A DNA stretch of 64,000 nt from Rhynchopus sp. YZ270_cl-10. Taxonomy: Eukaryota > Euglenozoa > Diplonemea > Diplonemida > Diplonemidae. The first letter of the stretch is position 1. Each line of letters opens with the position of its first letter. The position numbers were made by a program, and so were the translations under genes. The stretch spans positions 248,001 to 312,000 of the forward strand of contig OZ037854.1 in NCBI GenBank assembly GCA_964035575.1. The letters are read 5' to 3'. Shown piece after piece: positions 1-8,411 of this stretch. The notes beneath the pieces were generated by a model, which was not told the origin of the DNA, ran no database searches, and worked only from the letters and a program-made list of their open reading frames with translations.

Positions 1-1
1 T

Positions 2-3000
2 CAGGGAGACTTAGAAGGCAATCGCACCAAGAAGGTTAAGTTTATCTTGATGGCCATCTTCAGCAAACCAGACAATGAAACACCCAAACAAATCAGCAAG
101 GAAGTATTCCTCAACAGTGTACTTGCAACAGACGTACTTGACTTAGATGCAGTTATGAAGCAAGGGAATGAGCTCTTCAACCGCGATGAAGGGGAGTCAG
201 GTTTATTCTTTGTTGGCTTCAAGTATGTCACGATCTTAACCTACAACACAAAGATGCAGATCGGTGGTGAATATATTGATGTTGTGGAGAGGTTCAGTGC
301 CAACTCCAATCTCAAGAAGAATATTGTGAATGTAAAGAATGATGAATACCCAGAAGTCAACAACGCATGCTTCCGTTTTGCTGTGATGGCACATGAACAC
401 GACTTCCCGAAAGACGCATCACGAGTGAGCAAGTACTACAAGAAGAAGACTGGATGGATTGAGTCAAAGTATGATTTTTCGGTGTTTACTGACTACACGG
501 TCCCTACAACGGATCAGCAGGTCAAACACTTCCTGAAGGAAAACAAGAACACATCAATTAGCATATATGGTATTGAAGCCACATCCAACTCCGACAAGAC
601 AGGCAAGTTCCATGTGTTGAGGCACGAGAAGTCCCCAAAGGAAGACCACATGAACCTCCTCTTCCATGACAACCACTACATGCTGATCAAGAACCTGAGC
701 AAGATGATGGGTGATAATAACAAATATGTGTGCCCCAAGTGTTTGTCAGTCAAGAAGGATACCAAGAAGGAGATTGATGCCCACCTTGAGTCATGCAACG
801 AGAAACCAACACAGAGAACACAGATGGCAAGGTCTGCTATTATTGAGTTCTCCGAGAACAAGATGAAGAACAAAGAGATGAAGCCATTCATTATTACAGC
901 AGATTTCGAGAGCTTCCTTGACACAAGAGACCAGGATACATCATACAGCAAGACAAAGACACAGACAGGCAAAGAGGAGACAACCATTCTCCAAACCCAT
1001 CGTGCAGCCTCTTTCTCCCTAAAGCTTGTACCCGACACTTCACTCCACTTTACAGGTAAAACACTTTACACATACACACCTTCAGATCAAGATGATGCAG
1101 TAGAGTACGAGATTGACTTACTTGGTCAATTCAACAATGCCTGCCAGGAGATAGCCGAGGACGTTGCAGCATTCATGACCACAAGCCAGAAGGAGCATGG
1201 TAGCATTGATAGTGCATGCATCGCATTTACAGCTGAAGATAAGGATAGACATGAAGAAGCCAAGAAGTGTGCATTCTGCAACAAGACCTTTAACTTCCAA
1301 AACATCAAAGTCAGAGACCATTGCCATTTGACTGGGAAGTACAGAAGGGCCTTGTGCTCTTGGTGCAACCTCAACAACAAGACAGAGTACAACATCCCCA
1401 TCTACTTCCACAACGCCAGAGGATACGACAACAACTATATCTTCAAGATGCTGAAGCAGTATGACTCAAATGGCGTCAATGTTCTGAACACCAACAGCCA
1501 AACAACAATGCTGATCAAGATGGACAAGTACACGAAAGTCAAGGTAAATCATGGGAAGGAGATTAAGAATAGGAAGATTTCGTTCCAGGTGAAGGATAGT
1601 CTACAAGTCATGTCGTCTTCGTTGGACACGCTGTTGAAGAACTTACCCCATGATCAGAAGGTACATCAGCTAGACTACATCAAGACCGCACACAGGGATA
1701 TTGACGTGAATGATAAAGGCATGCTTGACCTCTTGTTGGGTAAAGGAGTGTTTCCGTATTCGTACTTCGACAGTCCCAAGAAGCTAAGTGGATCACTACC
1801 ATCGAAAGACCTATGGTATGACTGTCTAAGGCAGGATGACATCAAACAAGAAGACTACGATAAAGCCTGCAGAGTGTGGAACACCCTAAAGTGCAAGACC
1901 TTCAAAGACTACCACGACTTCTACCTCAACATGGATGTGCTTGGTCTTGCAGACGTCCTACAGGCACAAAGGAAGAACCTCCACACAACACATAAGCTGG
2001 ACATTTGCCACTACTGCAGTCTCCCGAGCTTCAGCTATGATGCATGGCTACTGAAGCAACAAGAAGATGATGTGAAGATGAAGACCCTGAAGGACCCAGA
2101 ACTATACGAGTTGTTTGAGGATCAAAAGCGTGGAGGGTTTACATGCACTGTGAAGAGACACTGCAAGGCCAACAACAAGCACACAAGAAGCGCAGCGACA
2201 GCTGAAGTGGGAGAGAATGTTGCTAAAGAAGGAGACACGCACCTGTTGTACATTGACGCAAACAACTTATACGGGTGGGCTATGTGCAAGAAGCTTCCCT
2301 ACGATGATTTCAAGCTGATGGAATGCAAGAGTTTGGATGAGACTGAGAAGATGATTGCCGACTACAACCCAGATAGCGACACAGGTTATGCTCTAGAAGT
2401 TGACCTTGAGTACCCTTTGAGCCTCCACGACAAGCACTGGGACTTCCCTCTTGCACCATACAATAGGTCTGTTAGAAGTGGAGAGCTGTCAGACTATCAG
2501 AGGAAAGTACTTGATGATGAGAAGCATGCAGAGGGTGGGAAGCTTATTGCAGACTTCAAAGACAGAGTGAAGCAGACATACAACATTGAGTACTTGCAGT
2601 TCCTCCTCAGGCAAGGTCTGAAGTTGACGAAGGTCCACCGCATTGTCTCATTCAAGCAGGACAACATCATGAAGCCATACATCGACAAGAACAGCGCACT
2701 GAGAGCACAGGCAAAGAACGATTTCGAGAAGGACCTGTACAAGTTGCTCAACAACTCCATCTATGGGAAGACCCTGGAAAATGTTCGTGGTAGGACAGAG
2801 ATGAAGAACATCCCTTACGACAAGACAAAGTGGGTGAAGGGGAAGGAGGTTCCAATGACAGAGGAGGAAATCAAGGAGTACATAGCGAAACATCAAAGCA
2901 AACCATTCTTCAACTGCAACACTGTCGACCTGAAGAGCAGCAAGATACTTCAATTCATGCAGGGGGACGTCACTCTTGACAAGCCTGTTTACATTGGCTC

Positions 3001-3553
3001 ACAAATCCTGGACTACAGTAAGCTTCTCATGAACAGCTTCTTCTACGACACCCTCATCCCACATTTCGGAAGGGAGAACGTGACCATGGCCTACACCGAC
3101 ACTGACAGCTTTGTGCTGGAGATAACAACAAAGGATCTTGATGAGGAGCTTGCCAAGCTGTCTGCAGACTTTGACTTCAGCAACTACCCAACAACCCACG
3201 AGCTGCATGACGTAAACAACAAGAAGGTCCCAGGGAAGTTCAAAGATGAGCTGGCTGGTGATGTGATGGTTGAGTTCATTGGCTTGAGGGCAAAGTGCTA
3301 TGCCTACTCAACGATCAAGAAGAACGACGACAACAAGGCCAAGGGTATAGCAAAGTCTGTCAGTAAAACTCTCAACCTGGACACCTATCGAAGTACCCTT
3401 GAATCCCACAAGAAGCACGTTGTGACGATCAACAGCATCGAGAAAAGGGATCATGAGCTGCATACAGTGAGGTCTCAGAAGATAGCATTGAGTGCCTTCG
3501 ATGACAAGAGGTATATTTGCGAGGATGGAGTTACCACAAAGGCCTACCGATAA
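2..3553 (+). CDS. protein-primed family B DNA polymerase (pPolB), 5' partial
   Basis: Replicates the element genome from a terminal protein. The frame is open to the first base, so the true start is probably upstream; the first ATG in the window is at 50 and leaves 1167 residues. Numbering from that ATG, the 3'-5' exonuclease motifs are ADFES near 283, FHNARGYDNN near 454 and the YLNMD segment near 621. Polymerase motif A is YIDANNLYGWAM near 735, motif B is KLLNNSIYGKT near 895, and motif C is YTDTDS near 1014. Between exo I and exo II lies a C-x2-C ... DHCHLTGKYR ... CSWCN segment near 407-440. It resembles the endonuclease VII/HNH zinc motif often embedded in Polinton polymerases. The gene converges on the capsid gene, with a 48-bp spacer containing a hairpin. 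Family assignment is secure; the start is not. Confidence 0.95.
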   Translation, partial: QGDLEGNRTKKVKFILMAIFSKPDNETPKQISKEVFLNSVLATDVLDLDAVMKQGNELFNRDEGESGLFFVGFKYVTILTYNTKMQIGGEYIDVVERFSANSNLKKNIVNVKNDEYPEVNNACFRFAVMAHEHDFPKDASRVSKYYKKKTGWIESKYDFSVFTDYTVPTTDQQVKHFLKENKNTSISIYGIEATSNSDKTGKFHVLRHEKSPKEDHMNLLFHDNHYMLIKNLSKMMGDNNKYVCPKCLSVKKDTKKEIDAHLESCNEKPTQRTQMARSAIIEFSENKMKNKEMKPFIITADFESFLDTRDQDTSYSKTKTQTGKEETTILQTHRAASFSLKLVPDTSLHFTGKTLYTYTPSDQDDAVEYEIDLLGQFNNACQEIAEDVAAFMTTSQKEHGSIDSACIAFTAEDKDRHEEAKKCAFCNKTFNFQNIKVRDHCHLTGKYRRALCSWCNLNNKTEYNIPIYFHNARGYDNNYIFKMLKQYDSNGVNVLNTNSQTTMLIKMDKYTKVKVNHGKEIKNRKISFQVKDSLQVMSSSLDTLLKNLPHDQKVHQLDYIKTAHRDIDVNDKGMLDLLLGKGVFPYSYFDSPKKLSGSLPSKDLWYDCLRQDDIKQEDYDKACRVWNTLKCKTFKDYHDFYLNMDVLGLADVLQAQRKNLHTTHKLDICHYCSLPSFSYDAWLLKQQEDDVKMKTLKDPELYELFEDQKRGGFTCTVKRHCKANNKHTRSAATAEVGENVAKEGDTHLLYIDANNLYGWAMCKKLPYDDFKLMECKSLDETEKMIADYNPDSDTGYALEVDLEYPLSLHDKHWDFPLAPYNRSVRSGELSDYQRKVLDDEKHAEGGKLIADFKDRVKQTYNIEYLQFLLRQGLKLTKVHRIVSFKQDNIMKPYIDKNSALRAQAKNDFEKDLYKLLNNSIYGKTLENVRGRTEMKNIPYDKTKWVKGKEVPMTEEEIKEYIAKHQSKPFFNCNTVDLKSSKILQFMQGDVTLDKPVYIGSQILDYSKLLMNSFFYDTLIPHFGRENVTMAYTDTDSFVLEITTKDLDEELAKLSADFDFSNYPTTHELHDVNNKKVPGKFKDELAGDVMVEFIGLRAKCYAYSTIKKNDDNKAKGIAKSVSKTLNLDTYRSTLESHKKHVVTINSIEKRDHELHTVRSQKIALSAFDDKRYICEDGVTTKAYR

Positions 3554-3562
3554 GTCTTCAAT

Positions 3563-3585
3563 ATACATATCTCTGCGATATGTAT
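3563..3585. terminator. hairpin between convergent polymerase and capsid genes
   Basis: A perfect 9-bp stem, ATACATATC with GATATGTAT, encloses the 5-base loop TCTGC. It lies in the 48-bp spacer between the stop codons of the polymerase (+) and capsid (-) genes. A related hairpin with the same CGCAGAGATATGTAT core sits at the other convergent junction (8167-8189). Inference: a bidirectional transcription end or polyadenylation signal, comparable in placement to the hairpin rule known for Mimivirus-type transcripts. Confidence 0.6.
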
Positions 3586-3601
3586 GTCTCTTATAGCAGT
3601 C

Positions 3602-5008
3602 TTACAGCACAGCACTGACCTCTTGCACAATCCCTGTCTTCAGGTTAAAGTCAACAACCTTATCATAGTACACCAAACAATACAGGTACATGTCGTAGCT
3701 GGCCTCTCTCTCGATGTTCACTGTCAAGGTGTTTGCCTGGGTGCTTGAGACGCTGTCTTGGTTCAATGTGTTCTGAAGGTCAAAGCAGTACATGGGGTAG
3801 TACTTCCAGTCGTTGTAGGAGAGCAGCCCTTGAGTGGTGAACCCCATTCCCTCAGGATCCTTGTAGGCACTATGCATCTTCATGTACTCCTTGTAGGCAG
3901 ACTCCCACTTGTTCTTACCCACCTCAATTTCCAGATCCTTGCTTGGCACCTTGATGCCGTTCAGGTCAACAGAGATCTTCCTCACCATACCACTGTCAAA
4001 GCGCGACATATCATGCTCTTGACTTGTTTCCCTGTTTTTCGTTTGGCAGAAGATGATTGCACGTTTGATCCTTGTGTGCGACTTGATTGGTACAGGCCAG
4101 GAGATGTATGTGTCGCCAGCTGCAAACTCCTTTCTCTGAATTTGTGAAGACTCAAAGACAGCTTGAACCATACCGGACTTGTTGATGTAGCTGAGAACTC
4201 CAGCGAGCGGTGAAGGAGCCAAGGTGACACGAGGCATCCAGATCCTCATACCATAACCCACCCAGTTCAAGGCACGGTCACTAACCCCAGAAGAGCGAAG
4301 AACTAGAGCACTGTCGTCATTCACCTCAAAGTTGAACTCCATAGGTATGTTAGTGAACATCTTCTTGTGGTGCTGGAATATGTTGAAGATAAGACTGAGA
4401 GGAACCATGCAGTGTATCTCTCTGTTCCCTGTGGTGCGTCTTGCGCGGTGTGAAGTACTTGAGTCTCTGTTTGCAGTGTCATTGAACCCATCCACAAAGT
4501 CATCATTAACAGCATCCTTCCAAGTGATGTAGTGGCTAAGTAGATTGCTCCCCACAGTGTCATCGTATTGATTGGTGAAGTGAATGAGCGACTCTGCATT
4601 CATCTGCTGTCCTGCAAAGTTGGGAGTGTCCTCGATGTTGACCCCACCGATCTTGAGTGACTTCCTTCTGAAGAAGTTGAGAACATTTGACGCGAAGGCA
4701 GCTTTGTTATCATCATTGTCAGCAAAGGTCCATGCTTCTGTAGCATCCAGGGTCTTGTGTGCTGCAAGGTCTTCATACCCGTTACCACCTGCGTTTACCT
4801 TTACCATCTTGAAGGACATCTCCAAGAACCCTTCAGAGGGGATGATGTGGCTGCTCTGGTCAAGAAGGGTGAAAGTGAAGTCCCGCTCGACTCTTCCAAA
4901 CTGGTTCTGCAGGTTGCTTGACTTCCCAGTGTCTTGGATGGTGATGTAGTCGTACCCACTAACATCGGAGTGTCTCTTGGTTTTCTCACTCAAATTGTAG
5001 AAGCTCAT
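3602..5008 (-). CDS. major capsid protein (double jelly-roll type), putative
   Basis: A 468-residue protein without signal peptide or membrane span. It is rich in beta-prone stretches and ends VQEVSAVL. I assign it as the major capsid protein from its length, its position downstream of the integrase, and its general likeness to Polinton/adintovirus capsid proteins; no single invariant motif proves it. Its ATG (5008-5006) overlaps the integrase stop (5007-5005) as ATGA, so it probably shares the integrase mRNA and may depend on termination-reinitiation. It ends 48 bp from the polymerase stop, opposite the hairpin at 3563-3585. A structure prediction showing two stacked jelly rolls would settle it. 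Confidence 0.78.
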   Translation of the reverse strand: MSFYNLSEKTKRHSDVSGYDYITIQDTGKSSNLQNQFGRVERDFTFTLLDQSSHIIPSEGFLEMSFKMVKVNAGGNGYEDLAAHKTLDATEAWTFADNDDNKAAFASNVLNFFRRKSLKIGGVNIEDTPNFAGQQMNAESLIHFTNQYDDTVGSNLLSHYITWKDAVNDDFVDGFNDTANRDSSTSHRARRTTGNREIHCMVPLSLIFNIFQHHKKMFTNIPMEFNFEVNDDSALVLRSSGVSDRALNWVGYGMRIWMPRVTLAPSPLAGVLSYINKSGMVQAVFESSQIQRKEFAAGDTYISWPVPIKSHTRIKRAIIFCQTKNRETSQEHDMSRFDSGMVRKISVDLNGIKVPSKDLEIEVGKNKWESAYKEYMKMHSAYKDPEGMGFTTQGLLSYNDWKYYPMYCFDLQNTLNQDSVSSTQANTLTVNIEREASYDMYLYCLVYYDKVVDFNLKTGIVQEVSAVL

Positions 5009-6558
5009 TTTGATAGGCGGATTCTATCTTGAGCAAATAGAAATTGTCTCAGCTGTGTTTCATCGTTGAGTATGTCAGGTTTGAGTGTGGGGAATGCTCG
5101 TTGTGCTATGCCCTTCATGCGTTCAAAGGATGGATCTGTCGGTGGGAGGAGCTTAAGTCTTTTGTTGGTCTTCTGTGGTGTTGACACCTCGAGGGAGCTC
5201 GGCTCCTGAGTCTTCTGTTCATCATCCCTCTCCTGAGTCTTCTGTTCATCATCCCTCTCCTGAGTCTTCTGTTCATCATCCCTCTCCTGAGTCTTCTGTT
5301 CATCATCCCTCTCCTGAGTCTTCTGTTCATCATCCCTCTCCTGAGTCTTCTGTTCATCATCCCTCTCCTGAGTCTTCTGTTCATCATCCCTCTCCCTCTT
5401 CTTAGCTCTTGCCTCTGCTCTGGGGTTACTGTTCAGATCCTCTTCTTTCCAATTAGGACCACCAATCTTATTCATGAAGCTGTCCATTTGTGACTCGTGT
5501 TCTGCTTCTTCTACAGCTGTGTTTTGCGGAGCATCACCAAAGTCTTGTTCTGGAGTAGATCTTGGAGCATCACCAAAGTCTTCAGGGTCGTTGACCCCTC
5601 CTGGGTCTTCAGGGACTGGGTCCTCCTCTTTCACTTTCAACAACCTCTCAATCCTCACCTTCCTCCCATTACTCAGTCTTGCATTCACTTGAGCCACACT
5701 CACCACACTAAAGATCTCCCTAGAAAACTTTTGCTTTGTCCCCTTTGCATGTATATTCTTACTCAACAACACCCTCACTCTATCACCAGGTTTTACACTA
5801 GACTGCGACACACTTGCTTTATCCAGGTTCATGATGAGTATGCTGACATCGTCGTTGGTGACAAGGTTCGGAGGCTTCTTGATGGTGCTGTGGTATCTGT
5901 TGTTGTAGGCGTACGTTAGCTCCTGAAGGCTGTCTACCCAGTTTGCTGTCTTGTTGATCTCGAAGTGCTTTTGCAGGATTTCTCGCAGTGTTCTAGAGAT
6001 GCGGTCGACAATCCCAAGGGCGTTATGGTCTCCAACCTCGTTCATCTGGTGTTCTATGCTGTGGGCGCTGAAGACTTCCTTCACCATCAGGTTGTTGAAT
6101 TCTAACCCGTTGTCACTCATGATCGTTTGAGGAAGGTCCTTCTTATCTGTCTGTATCTGATGTAGTATTGCTGTCAAGGCTTCTTTGACACTACCCATTG
6201 TCTTGTTCTTCAGGGGTCTGGTGTACAACTTTCTACTAAAGACGTCTATCAAGTTCAGTATCCACGAGTAGCCTTTGTTCCTTGTCTTGAGCTTCTGGAA
6301 GTCGAGGAGGTCCATCTGCATGACGTGGTTGATCTCGAAGGCTGTGATGTGACCCGACAGCTTGCTTGGTTTCTTCCTGAACAGCTGATATGCCCTCTGC
6401 TTGTGTATGTAGTCCTCTATCTCGTCAAGGGTATACTTCTCACCACCATCTTCGGCTGCGCCTGCAAACTGAAAGTCAAACAACCTCGCAGGATCAGTGA
6501 TGTAACCTGAGTCTCGCCATAATTTGTTCAAGTTTACTCTTACTTCGTTTGAGCTCAT
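5005..6558 (-). CDS. Polinton integrase (rve/DDE superfamily) with repeat-rich tail
   Basis: A 517-residue integrase that would join element ends to host DNA. The catalytic core has D83 (MQMDLLDF), D149 (IMSDNGLEF) and, exactly 36 positions later, D185 in GIVDRISRTLRE. The spacing is the classical D,D(35)E spacing, but the third acidic residue is Asp, not Glu. The N-terminal part (1-70) lacks an obvious HHCC zinc finger. After the core, a basic region (about 250-320) with alternating charged and hydrophobic residues may bind DNA. The tail (about 330-480) is acidic and disordered and holds seven 9-residue RDDEQKTQE units. The gene starts 21 bp from the divergent gene at 6580 and its stop overlaps the capsid start. 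Confidence 0.92.
   Translation of the reverse strand: MSSNEVRVNLNKLWRDSGYITDPARLFDFQFAGAAEDGGEKYTLDEIEDYIHKQRAYQLFRKKPSKLSGHITAFEINHVMQMDLLDFQKLKTRNKGYSWILNLIDVFSRKLYTRPLKNKTMGSVKEALTAILHQIQTDKKDLPQTIMSDNGLEFNNLMVKEVFSAHSIEHQMNEVGDHNALGIVDRISRTLREILQKHFEINKTANWVDSLQELTYAYNNRYHSTIKKPPNLVTNDDVSILIMNLDKASVSQSSVKPGDRVRVLLSKNIHAKGTKQKFSREIFSVVSVAQVNARLSNGRKVRIERLLKVKEEDPVPEDPGGVNDPEDFGDAPRSTPEQDFGDAPQNTAVEEAEHESQMDSFMNKIGGPNWKEEDLNSNPRAEARAKKRERDDEQKTQERDDEQKTQERDDEQKTQERDDEQKTQERDDEQKTQERDDEQKTQERDDEQKTQEPSSLEVSTPQKTNKRLKLLPPTDPSFERMKGIAQRAFPTLKPDILNDETQLRQFLFAQDRIRLSK
5204..5392. repeat. 27-bp minisatellite, 7 copies, inside integrase gene
   Basis: Seven exact or nearly exact 27-bp units (189 bp in total) keep the integrase frame and encode RDDEQKTQE on the minus strand. 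The near-perfect identity indicates recent expansion. Frames on the other strand that read through it are by-products. Confidence 0.95.
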
Positions 6559-6579
6559 TTATTTCTTCTACACAAAAAA
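6559..6579. promoter_or_regulatory. 21-bp divergent spacer between integrase and small-protein gene
   Basis: Only 21 bp, very A/T-rich, separate the two start codons (ATG at 6558 on minus and 6580 on plus). Any promoters must overlap the coding regions or be minimal. A TCTA lies about 10 bases before the plus-strand ATG in AT-rich surroundings. I recall TCTA as the late promoter core of CroV/Mavirus, but four bases are weak evidence. Confidence 0.45.
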
Positions 6580-6981
6580 ATGGTCACTACAAGCAGATAT
6601 CAGAAGACGCCAGTGTACGTATCACCTGTCGACATGCAGAGGATTGCAGATGCCTTAGGCGGGAAGAGCAAGACAGTGTCAGTCACGTTGCATGCAAGTG
6701 GTATCAAACGGTATCCATTGCCACTAACCTCAAAGCAGAAGGAGAAGGTCAAGGAGAAGGGGTCAACGCGCATCACTTTAAGTCAACCACAACTGCTGTT
6801 CATTGGAGGTGATAGGAAGGAGGGAGGGTTCTTTCAGTTCTTGGTACCGTTGTTGGCAGCAGGAGCAAGTGCACTAGCAGGCTCGCTTGGGACACAGCTT
6901 GGTAGCACAGCAGGGAAGTTCATTGATAGGAAGGTGAATGGGCGTGGTCTGGTAGCACCTGGTAGAAGGTTAAAAAAATAG
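6580..6981 (+). CDS. small basic protein with glycine/alanine hydrophobic segment
   Basis: A 133-residue protein. The first 80 residues are basic and polar. Residues 82-116 form a glycine/alanine-rich hydrophobic stretch (FFQFLVPLLAAGASALAG and onward), followed by a basic tail ending GRRLKK. This resembles small adenovirus/Polinton virion proteins that sit under the capsid and may disturb membranes, but I cannot assign a named family. The last codons, tta aaa aaa tag, form an A7 run where a -1 slip would carry ribosomes into the protease frame, so this may be the upstream half of a fusion as well as a free protein. Confidence 0.7.
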   Translation: MVTTSRYQKTPVYVSPVDMQRIADALGGKSKTVSVTLHASGIKRYPLPLTSKQKEKVKEKGSTRITLSQPQLLFIGGDRKEGGFFQFLVPLLAAGASALAGSLGTQLGSTAGKFIDRKVNGRGLVAPGRRLKK

Positions 6982-7002
6982 GGGACATAGAACCCGGGTC
7001 CC
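6972..7002 (+). promoter_or_regulatory. candidate -1 ribosomal frameshift site
   Basis: Bases 6972-6978 read A AAA AAA in the zero frame, directly before the stop TAG at 6979. A -1 slip continues in the protease frame at 6978. Just downstream, GGGAC (6982-6986) can pair with GTCCC (6998-7002) around an 11-base loop. The gap from slippery run to stem is only about 3 bases, shorter than usual. The protease frame upstream of 7068 is conserved-looking and has no ATG. A homopolymer-length error in the assembly (A8 instead of A7) would give a direct in-frame fusion and must be excluded. Confidence 0.6.
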
Positions 7003-7454
7003 TTGAGCCTCTTCGAGATGATGAGATTATAGACTGGTGTAGAGATCAGGGCATAGAGCTGAAAGGTATGGTGATGAGGGACGAGATTACAGACAACATG
7101 GATGGGTTGTACTTGATGAACTTAGATGAGAGAGAGGGTAAAGGAACACATTGGGTAGGTTTCTTTCATGACAAGGAGTCTAAAGGACCCCAGACTTTCT
7201 ACTTTGACCCCCTTGGTTTACCCCCTCCCCAAGAATTGACTGCACACTACAAACCCCTCACATACAACACCAATCAAATACAGGATGTCTCTTCTACACT
7301 ATGTGGATACTTTGTATGTTTGTTCTTCAAGTACATGCATAAGTATGAGGACAAATATGAAGGCTTCTACGCTATGACACACGGGATCTTTGGCAGCGAC
7401 ACAAAAGAAAACGAACGCGTACTTCTTGAGGATGTGTACGATGTATCAAAATGA
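6978..7454 (+). CDS. adenain-type cysteine protease, N-terminus without ATG
   Basis: Maturation protease of the capsid proteins (C5/ULP-like cysteine protease fold). Counting from the frame entry at 6978 (158 residues), the catalytic His is H58 in GTHWVGFF, the acidic partner D77 in YFDPLG, and the nucleophile C109 in a Q-x5-S-x2-CGYF context, the adenovirus-protease order. The first ATG in frame is at 7068. The preceding 30 codons (ending ELKG) look like the N-terminal helix region of the family, including a WCRDQ segment, and contain no start codon. The frame is closed by TAG at 6963. Expression is therefore either by -1 frameshift from the upstream gene or from 7068 as a shortened protein. 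The stop overlaps the next ATG (ATGA, 7451-7454). Confidence 0.85.
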   Translation: MGDIEPGSLEPLRDDEIIDWCRDQGIELKGMVMRDEITDNMDGLYLMNLDEREGKGTHWVGFFHDKESKGPQTFYFDPLGLPPPQELTAHYKPLTYNTNQIQDVSSTLCGYFVCLFFKYMHKYEDKYEGFYAMTHGIFGSDTKENERVLLEDVYDVSK

Positions 7455-8146
7455 CCTCATATTGTGTGAAGTGCAAGACAAAGACCACAGATGTCGATGG
7501 AGAGGAGACAACAACAAAGAACGGACGTCGAGGTGTGAAGAGCAAGTGTGCTGATTGCGGTACAAAGAAGTTCAGGTTTGCCAAAGGAGCAACAGTCACT
7601 GAAGGAGCAACACAGGGTGGAGTTGAAGGAGGAGACATTGTGAAGGCACTCAACGACAAGTTCCCAGACACAGAGTTCCATTTCCCTGTCATGAACGAAA
7701 AAACAGGACAAGTCGAGAAGGCTAACTTCATGGGACCAAACACAAAGCTGGAAGAGAGAATCAAAGACCTTGAGAAGAATGCTGAACGTGCTTGGAAGGG
7801 AGAGCAGATACCAAAGGAGGACATCATAACACCAGGCAAATCAAGGTTCGATGAAAGTGCGATGATACACGACCTGCAGTACAAACATGCCTCAAAGATA
7901 GGGAAGAGTGCGAAGGATGTACGTAAGATGAAGCACAAGGCAGACCTACAACTCATCCGATCAAACTTCTACCATGCACTAGACCCCAACAACAAGAGCT
8001 CAATAGACAAAATACAGAACATATCGAGTATCCCACTCTTCCTCATCAAGATCCTAGGGGAGACAGCGTATGGCAAGATCACAGGGAATGGAATGGAGAT
8101 TGGAGATACACTAGACTCAGGAGCAGAGCTCCCTCGAGGGTGCTAA
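7451..8146 (+). CDS. zinc-ribbon plus phospholipase A2-like virion protein
   Basis: A 231-residue protein. Residues 4-37 form a zinc ribbon with C5, C8, C33 and C36. From about 94 it has MGPNTKLE, matching the calcium-loop G-P-N pattern, and at 140 HDLQY, matching the HDxxY active-site motif of parvovirus-type phospholipase A2, followed by a helix with ADLQLI. In parvoviruses such a domain opens endosomal membranes, and PLA2-like proteins are known in adintovirus/Polinton relatives. Whether this one is catalytic is not shown. The first ATG lies within the protease stop (ATGA), implying the same mRNA and coupled translation. The gene ends 21 bp before the second hairpin. Confidence 0.75.
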   Translation: MTSYCVKCKTKTTDVDGEETTTKNGRRGVKSKCADCGTKKFRFAKGATVTEGATQGGVEGGDIVKALNDKFPDTEFHFPVMNEKTGQVEKANFMGPNTKLEERIKDLEKNAERAWKGEQIPKEDIITPGKSRFDESAMIHDLQYKHASKIGKSAKDVRKMKHKADLQLIRSNFYHALDPNNKSSIDKIQNISSIPLFLIKILGETAYGKITGNGMEIGDTLDSGAELPRGC

Positions 8147-8166
8147 CAGCACCGAAGACTCAAATA

Positions 8167-8189
8167 ATACATAACGCAGAGATATGTAT
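8167..8189. terminator. hairpin between convergent PLA2-like gene and penton unit
   Basis: ATACATA and TATGTAT flank the 9-base loop ACGCAGAGA. The CGCAGAGATATGTAT part equals the reverse complement of the hairpin at 3563-3585. It lies between the PLA2-like stop (8146) and the stop of the minus-strand 69-residue ORF (8198), as expected of a shared transcription end. Confidence 0.6.
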
Positions 8190-8197
8190 AGACACAC

Positions 8198-8407
8198 TTA
8201 TATTGTAACCAACCCATTCCCAAGCACAACATTATGCCTCTTAGAGATGTCAGCCAGTACATCAAGCACCTTCTTGTTGTCTCTTTCTTCTTGCTTCTCT
8301 TGCTTCTCCTCCAGATCTACCCCACTACCCTCCACCAAATCACTCCAGGTTCTCTTCCTCCCTGATACCCTTTCACTATCCCTCACTAGATTTGACCAGG
8401 ATGACAT
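8198..8407 (-). CDS. small ORF after penton gene (69 residues)
   Basis: Starts with ATG 4 bp after the penton stop on the same strand and ends just before the hairpin, so it fits as the last gene of that transcription unit. The product is charged and helix-prone, with a run EEKQEKQEERDNKK near the middle, and has no membrane span. I do not recognise a family. Its placement is the main support. Confidence 0.5.
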   Translation of the reverse strand: MSSWSNLVRDSERVSGRKRTWSDLVEGSGVDLEEKQEKQEERDNKKVLDVLADISKRHNVVLGNGLVTI

Positions 8408-8411
8408 TTTT

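Noticed and set aside
47-52. Complete polymerase starting at the first ATG
   Set aside because: The frame is open to the window edge with family-like sequence (KKVKFIL), so the gene is treated as 5' partial.
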